Part shown: positions 60,345 to 64,000 of the stretch, piece after piece
How the letters are laid out: each line of letters opens with the position of its first letter
How positions within the stretch are numbered: the stretch's first letter is position 1
Assembly (NCBI GenBank): GCA_903893485.1
Contig: CAITMK010000003.1
Coordinates: forward strand, 1-64,000
Source of the DNA: Candidatus Magasanikiibacteriota bacterium
GTDB taxonomy: Bacteria; Patescibacteria; ABY1; Magasanikbacterales; 2-02-FULL-50-9b
Length of the DNA: 64,000 nt
Reading direction: 5' to 3'
The notes under the pieces: generated by a model
The model's input: the letters and a program-made list of their open reading frames with translations, nothing else
Database searches by the model: none
Told to the model about the DNA's origin: nothing
Made by a program: the position numbers and the translations under genes

Positions 60345-61601
60345 ATGGAAACTGAATTCGACAAAAAAAAGGTTCTTGCCCTTGTTGGCATTGTTGCGGC
60401 CACCGGGCTCATTGGCTACATCATTTACGTAGTTTTTTTTAAATCCGCAGCGCCAGCCGCGGTCACTACTCCAACCGAACAAACCGCTGGCGGAGGTCTT
60501 TCACCTTCCGGACAAGCAACCCCAGGCACCAATGTGGTAACGCCGCAAGCACCAGAGCAACAAGTTTTTTCTTCCGCATCACAAATTAGCCCACTCGCTA
60601 CTGCTGGGTCAAAAATTGTAAGCGTCACACCAATTGTCACACTCCCAACCGTTGGCGTAACTGCCGCGGCAAATGGGAATGATTTACAATTTTACAACTC
60701 AGTTGATGGGAAATTTTACAAAATTAATTCTGACGGCACCCCAACCACGTTAACTCCAGATTCATTTCCAAACGTAAAAACCGTTGAATGGTCCCCAAAT
60801 AAATCGCTCGCCGCAATGAGTTTTCCAGATGGCAGCAAAATTGTATACGATTTTAAAGCGCAGAAACAATACACGCTTCCAAAACATTGGGACTCAATCA
60901 CCTTTTCGCCAGACAGTACACAACTGTACGGAAAAACCCAAAGTCCAGATCCAGAATTGCGGTTTTTATTTAGTTCAAACGTCGATGGCACGGGCGCAAC
61001 TCCAATTGAACCACTTGGCAATAATGGCGATAAAGTTATCATTGCACCATCACCAAACAATCAGGTCATTGCATTTTCAAATACCGCGGACCCAATTGGG
61101 GGCGGCGCCGAACGCATGGGCATGCTTCTGATTGGCAAAAATCACGAAAACTTTAAACAAATGACCATTGAAGGTCTTGGTTTTCAACCAAAGTGGTCAC
61201 CAAACGGTGATAAGGTTTTATACAGCGCATACAATCGCAGTACCGGTTTAGCACCAATTTTATGGGTTGATGGTGGCACTGACAGCACTGTTGGCCAACT
61301 CAAAAACGCTTTTCCAATTAAAACTTGGGCAAGTAAATGTACGTTTGCATCAAACGACGAAGCAATCTGCGCGGTACCAAATCCAGATACGCTTCTTCCT
61401 GGCATCGGTTTTGCACCACAACTCGCAACCAATACCGACGATACTATTTACAAAATCAATCTTAAAAGCGGTTTACAAACAATCGTTGGAAAACCAGATG
61501 GCAACCGCACGATTTCAGAAGTTACCGCATCAGAAGATGGCCAGTACCTGTACATGAAAGACCAAAATTCGGGAGAGCTGCTGAAAATGCGTCTTAAATA
61601 A
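60345..61601 (+). CDS. Membrane-anchored beta-propeller protein (TolB/WD40-like)
   Basis: A 418-residue protein starting at ATG 60345 (METEFDKKKVLALVG); the upstream TTG is ignored. One N-terminal membrane helix (VGIVAATGLIGYIIYVVFF) precedes a Pro/Thr/Gly-rich linker (about 40-90). Repeated propeller blades follow, with the hallmark WSPN/FSPDS turns: VEWSPNKSLAAMSF, ITFSPDSTQLYG, APSPNNQVIAFS, PKWSPNGDKVLYSA. The blade domain faces outward. Its position between ClpC/acidic protein and DsbA/pilin-like genes suggests a part in an envelope or secretion assembly. No enzymatic motif. Confidence 0.82.
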   Translation: METEFDKKKVLALVGIVAATGLIGYIIYVVFFKSAAPAAVTTPTEQTAGGGLSPSGQATPGTNVVTPQAPEQQVFSSASQISPLATAGSKIVSVTPIVTLPTVGVTAAANGNDLQFYNSVDGKFYKINSDGTPTTLTPDSFPNVKTVEWSPNKSLAAMSFPDGSKIVYDFKAQKQYTLPKHWDSITFSPDSTQLYGKTQSPDPELRFLFSSNVDGTGATPIEPLGNNGDKVIIAPSPNNQVIAFSNTADPIGGGAERMGMLLIGKNHENFKQMTIEGLGFQPKWSPNGDKVLYSAYNRSTGLAPILWVDGGTDSTVGQLKNAFPIKTWASKCTFASNDEAICAVPNPDTLLPGIGFAPQLATNTDDTIYKINLKSGLQTIVGKPDGNRTISEVTASEDGQYLYMKDQNSGELLKMRLK

Positions 61602-61602
61602 T

Positions 61603-62274
61603 ATGCGAAACGAGACCGCAATTGCCGCGGGGCTTATCTGTTGCAGTATCATAATTGGCGGCATTGCCATTATTAAGTTACAAAATTCTGATTCAGCCAC
61701 GCCTCAGCAATTAACTAAATTGACCACTCCACCAATACGAATTACTGACCCTACACAAGGGCCAGAAAAGGCGCCGGTCACAATTGTGGTGTATGCTGAT
61801 TTTGCATGCGATAGCTGCGGCGGGCTTGCCACCGAACTTTCGAATCTACGCCATGAATCAGAAATTGGCAATAAGTTTCGGGTGATCTGGAAAGATTTTC
61901 CGATACACCAACAAACACTTCCAAAAAGTTTTGATCTACATATTGCAGCTCGATGCGCTGCAACCATGGGTAAATTTTGGGAATTTCATGACGCGGTATT
62001 TGCCCATGCAAATCAACTTATTTTTGGAACCGATATTTTATCCGCGGTGGAACAAGAATCTGGCGTTTCTCCATCGCGCATTGCCGATTGCATGAAGTCA
62101 TCCGCAATTACGGATTTAATTAATCAAAATATGGCTGATGGGCGAGCGCTTGGCATCACCGCACTCCCCACCTATTTTATCAATGGCAACCGCAACGAAG
62201 GTGTCCTCCCTTACAATCAACTTCGTGGTATAATTCGGAGCGAAATCGCAACATATGATGCATCGCATCCGTAA
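61603..62274 (+). CDS. DsbA-like thiol:disulfide oxidoreductase
   Basis: A 223-residue protein with an N-terminal membrane anchor (AIAAGLICCSIIIGGIAII) and a thioredoxin fold with helical insert. VTIVVYADFACDSCGGLATE carries the CDSC active site; FRVIWKDFPIHQQTL, AARCAATMGKFWEFHDAVF and the cis-Pro loop GITALPTYFING follow. It introduces disulfides into exported proteins such as the Cys-rich product of the next gene, and would be recharged by the VKOR protein at 37496. It overlaps the next start by 20 nt. Confidence 0.93.
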   Translation: MRNETAIAAGLICCSIIIGGIAIIKLQNSDSATPQQLTKLTTPPIRITDPTQGPEKAPVTIVVYADFACDSCGGLATELSNLRHESEIGNKFRVIWKDFPIHQQTLPKSFDLHIAARCAATMGKFWEFHDAVFAHANQLIFGTDILSAVEQESGVSPSRIADCMKSSAITDLINQNMADGRALGITALPTYFINGNRNEGVLPYNQLRGIIRSEIATYDASHP

Positions 62275-64000
62275 TTTTTTCATTGCAAGTTTTTTTGTAA
62301 TCAGCACTTTTTTAGTGCCGGCTTCGGCGCACGCACTTGATAATTTTTTAGACTGCACCAACCTAACAAATAATTGCAACAACCGCAGCGGCTGCGTTCA
62401 AAATCATATTGGCACGAATCCTGATACGGGATATAGCACGGTCGTCAATAATGTTTTAACCAGTATGTGTATCCCCTACTACACATACGATCTTTGTGGT
62501 ACCGATAGTTATTCGAAAGCTCATATTACGATGGGGACTGTTGATTCTGGAAATTGTCAACAAAAAGGCGAATATTGCGCACTCGTAAGTTCTACAAAAT
62601 ACAAGGATCATTTTGCTGCTTTTTGTGTAAATGATCAGATGATTCCAAAAGCACTAAATTCAAACAACATTTGTACAACATCAGCAAATTGTAATGTTAA
62701 CCAGCAATGTGTTTTTGTATCAACGGTTAATCTCAGTACTGGCATTATTAACGGTAAGGACTCAAGTTTCTCATTCCAGAATGATTTGAACCCACTATTT
62801 ACCGCTACTCGTTGCATGGATACCAATCTTTTGCCACCAGAACTTGTTGACCCAAAACTTGGTGGCACTTGTGGCACAAACTCAAGCTGCACTGATTCAC
62901 AAATTTGTGTTCAAAATACATTCGATCCAGAACACTATCCGCAAGTTTGTGTTGATAAAACAGCTGCCGCCATTACCACGAACTGCGACAAAGCTCACGT
63001 TGCAAGTCAATGCAACACCGGGACACAAACAAATCATGTTTGCATGCAAATTGTATCGGATCTAAAAAATCCATATCAATGTGTCGATGTAACCACGCTC
63101 CCCGGCGGCCCTACGGCACCAACCGTAAAGGTCTGCGATACTGATGCTGATTGCAAAGGTATTGGATCTTCCGCAGATGGCACCGCAGGATATTGTTTAT
63201 ATAATCCCGCTACGAAAAAAAATCAGTGCATGCCAAATTCGGTTGTGTACACCGATGCTGCGGCAACAGCCAGCTGTAAAATTCCAGGCACCAGCGGTTG
63301 TGAGGCTGGCGATCCAACTTCGATTTGCACCTATCGACCATCCGCAACATTGGCTTTCATGTGCATTAAAGGTAATTCGCTGGGAAGTGGCGCGGGCATG
63401 GCTGCATATGTTCCTCCACCACAACTAGCTACTGCGCAAGATACTAACACCCGCCCCGCACCCGTACTCGAAATTAACATTCCTGATCTTTCGTTTACCG
63501 ATAAGCTCGTTGGTCACGCCGCGCCCGGTGGACAAATTTTCGATGTGAATTATCTGGCAACATATATTAATGCCGTGTACAAATACGGTATCGGACTTTG
63601 TGTTTTAGTTGCCACGATCATGCTCATGTATTCTGGTTTTCTATACATGACCGCTGGTGGAAATTCAAAGGCCGCAACCGAAGCAACTACTGGCGCCAAA
63701 AATGCAGTCGCAGGACTTATCATTCTTTTTTGTGCGTACATTTTCTTATACACAATCAATCCCAACTTAACGCAGCTAAAATCAATTAGTATTTTTGCGC
63801 AACAAACGGATCCTTACGAGTTAAAGGACGATGGTGAATCCACACCAACCCTCACCGAAGGCCAAACAAATAGTATTACCACGCAAACAGGTCCCTTTAC
63901 CCCAATCGATTCTAAAAGTCCGTTGATCGAACAGCTCATCGGCGCGCTACCCGATAGTATCGAGGCGTGCTCGCCTGCTGCGGCAGATTATGCCGCGACT
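62255..64000 (+). CDS. Cys-rich exported protein with T4SS-pilin-like membrane domain (partial)
   Basis: An open frame of 582 codons from ATG 62255 to the window edge. The signal peptide is FIASFFVISTFLVPASAHA (cleavage about residue 27). A Cys-rich ectodomain of about 350 residues follows (roughly 30 Cys; e.g. NICTTSANCNVNQQC, GTCGTNSSCTDSQICV, VCDTDADCKG). Residues about 445-505 contain two membrane helices, GIGLCVLVATIMLMYSGFLY and AVAGLIILFCAYIFLYTINP, with TAGGNSKAATEATTGAKNA between them. This matches the VirB2/TrbC-like T4SS pilin domain of Patescibacteria (PF18895 type). A soluble domain begins after. It possibly belongs to a conjugation- or pilus-like apparatus continuing downstream. 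Confidence 0.82.
   Translation, partial: MMHRIRNFFIASFFVISTFLVPASAHALDNFLDCTNLTNNCNNRSGCVQNHIGTNPDTGYSTVVNNVLTSMCIPYYTYDLCGTDSYSKAHITMGTVDSGNCQQKGEYCALVSSTKYKDHFAAFCVNDQMIPKALNSNNICTTSANCNVNQQCVFVSTVNLSTGIINGKDSSFSFQNDLNPLFTATRCMDTNLLPPELVDPKLGGTCGTNSSCTDSQICVQNTFDPEHYPQVCVDKTAAAITTNCDKAHVASQCNTGTQTNHVCMQIVSDLKNPYQCVDVTTLPGGPTAPTVKVCDTDADCKGIGSSADGTAGYCLYNPATKKNQCMPNSVVYTDAAATASCKIPGTSGCEAGDPTSICTYRPSATLAFMCIKGNSLGSGAGMAAYVPPPQLATAQDTNTRPAPVLEINIPDLSFTDKLVGHAAPGGQIFDVNYLATYINAVYKYGIGLCVLVATIMLMYSGFLYMTAGGNSKAATEATTGAKNAVAGLIILFCAYIFLYTINPNLTQLKSISIFAQQTDPYELKDDGESTPTLTEGQTNSITTQTGPFTPIDSKSPLIEQLIGALPDSIEACSPAAADYAAT

Overview
The window looks like a chromosomal segment of an uncultivated, reduced-genome bacterium of the Candidate Phyla Radiation (Patescibacteria, probably a Parcubacteria-type lineage). 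This is inferred from three very large membrane-anchored beta-helix/Ig proteins in tandem, a T4SS-pilin-like membrane protein with a Cys-rich ectodomain, a stripped-down ComEC, and native genes that lack Shine-Dalgarno sites. Most native genes are moderately AT-rich. There is no rRNA operon, CRISPR array, phage or transposase. One tRNA is present.

Layout. 1-8639 is one minus-strand operon read from right to left: leuS, polysaccharide deacetylase, comEC, xseA, a GT39-like membrane protein, xseB and a UMP kinase cut by the window edge. LeuS is remarkable: two complete enzyme domains, a Ham1/RdgB-like NTP pyrophosphatase and an RBBP9/YdeN-like serine hydrolase, are nested inside one reading frame. 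9379-25245 holds three tandem paralogous giant surface proteins of about 1750 residues. 26355-28760 is infB-trxA, 30011-31454 lemA-htpX, 32232-33955 nrnA-like and clpP. 34392-38554 is a five-gene minus operon (Cys/His-motif protein, VKOR, ZnuA-like lipoprotein, Hsp20, VanW). Then come tRNA-Glu, a DUF6629-like membrane protein, HU and an ExoX-like nuclease. 45317-48020 is gpsA-tsaD-membrane protein, facing dnaE. 51648-57061 carries an ABC exporter, RseP and phosphomannomutase. 57111-64000 is a plus-strand run: ClpC, an acidic protein, a beta-propeller protein, a DsbA-like protein and the Cys-rich pilin-like protein, which runs off the window.

The most unusual large-scale pattern is two coexisting gene architectures. 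Native operons often begin with a sigma70 promoter whose -10 box ends 9 nt before the ATG (leuS, clpP, dnaE, the gene at 57111; also gpsA), which predicts leaderless mRNAs. Interspersed among them at five places are seven visibly G+C-rich monocistronic units (8766, 25376, 28868, 31524, 41240, 42119, 43947). Each has a -35 box TTGACA/T, a spacer of exactly 17 bp, a leader with a purine-rich or canonical Shine-Dalgarno, one ORF, and a strong intrinsic terminator. They encode a purine nucleoside phosphorylase, three unknown proteins and three lipoproteins. Two of the lipoproteins carry the CDDGNxCTxDxC repeats and MopE-type motif common in Myxococcota. They look like self-contained acquired expression cassettes. 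One of them abuts, and seems to have replaced, the last codons of a giant surface gene.

The noncoding DNA is also rich. There are three multi-arm palindromic elements (33215, 34002, 38693), one built around a duplicated tRNA-Glu 3' end. There is also a probable structured RNA gene of about 190 nt (34131-34322, minus) with its own promoter and terminator. Oxidative folding (VKOR plus DsbA) fits the number of exported Cys-rich proteins.
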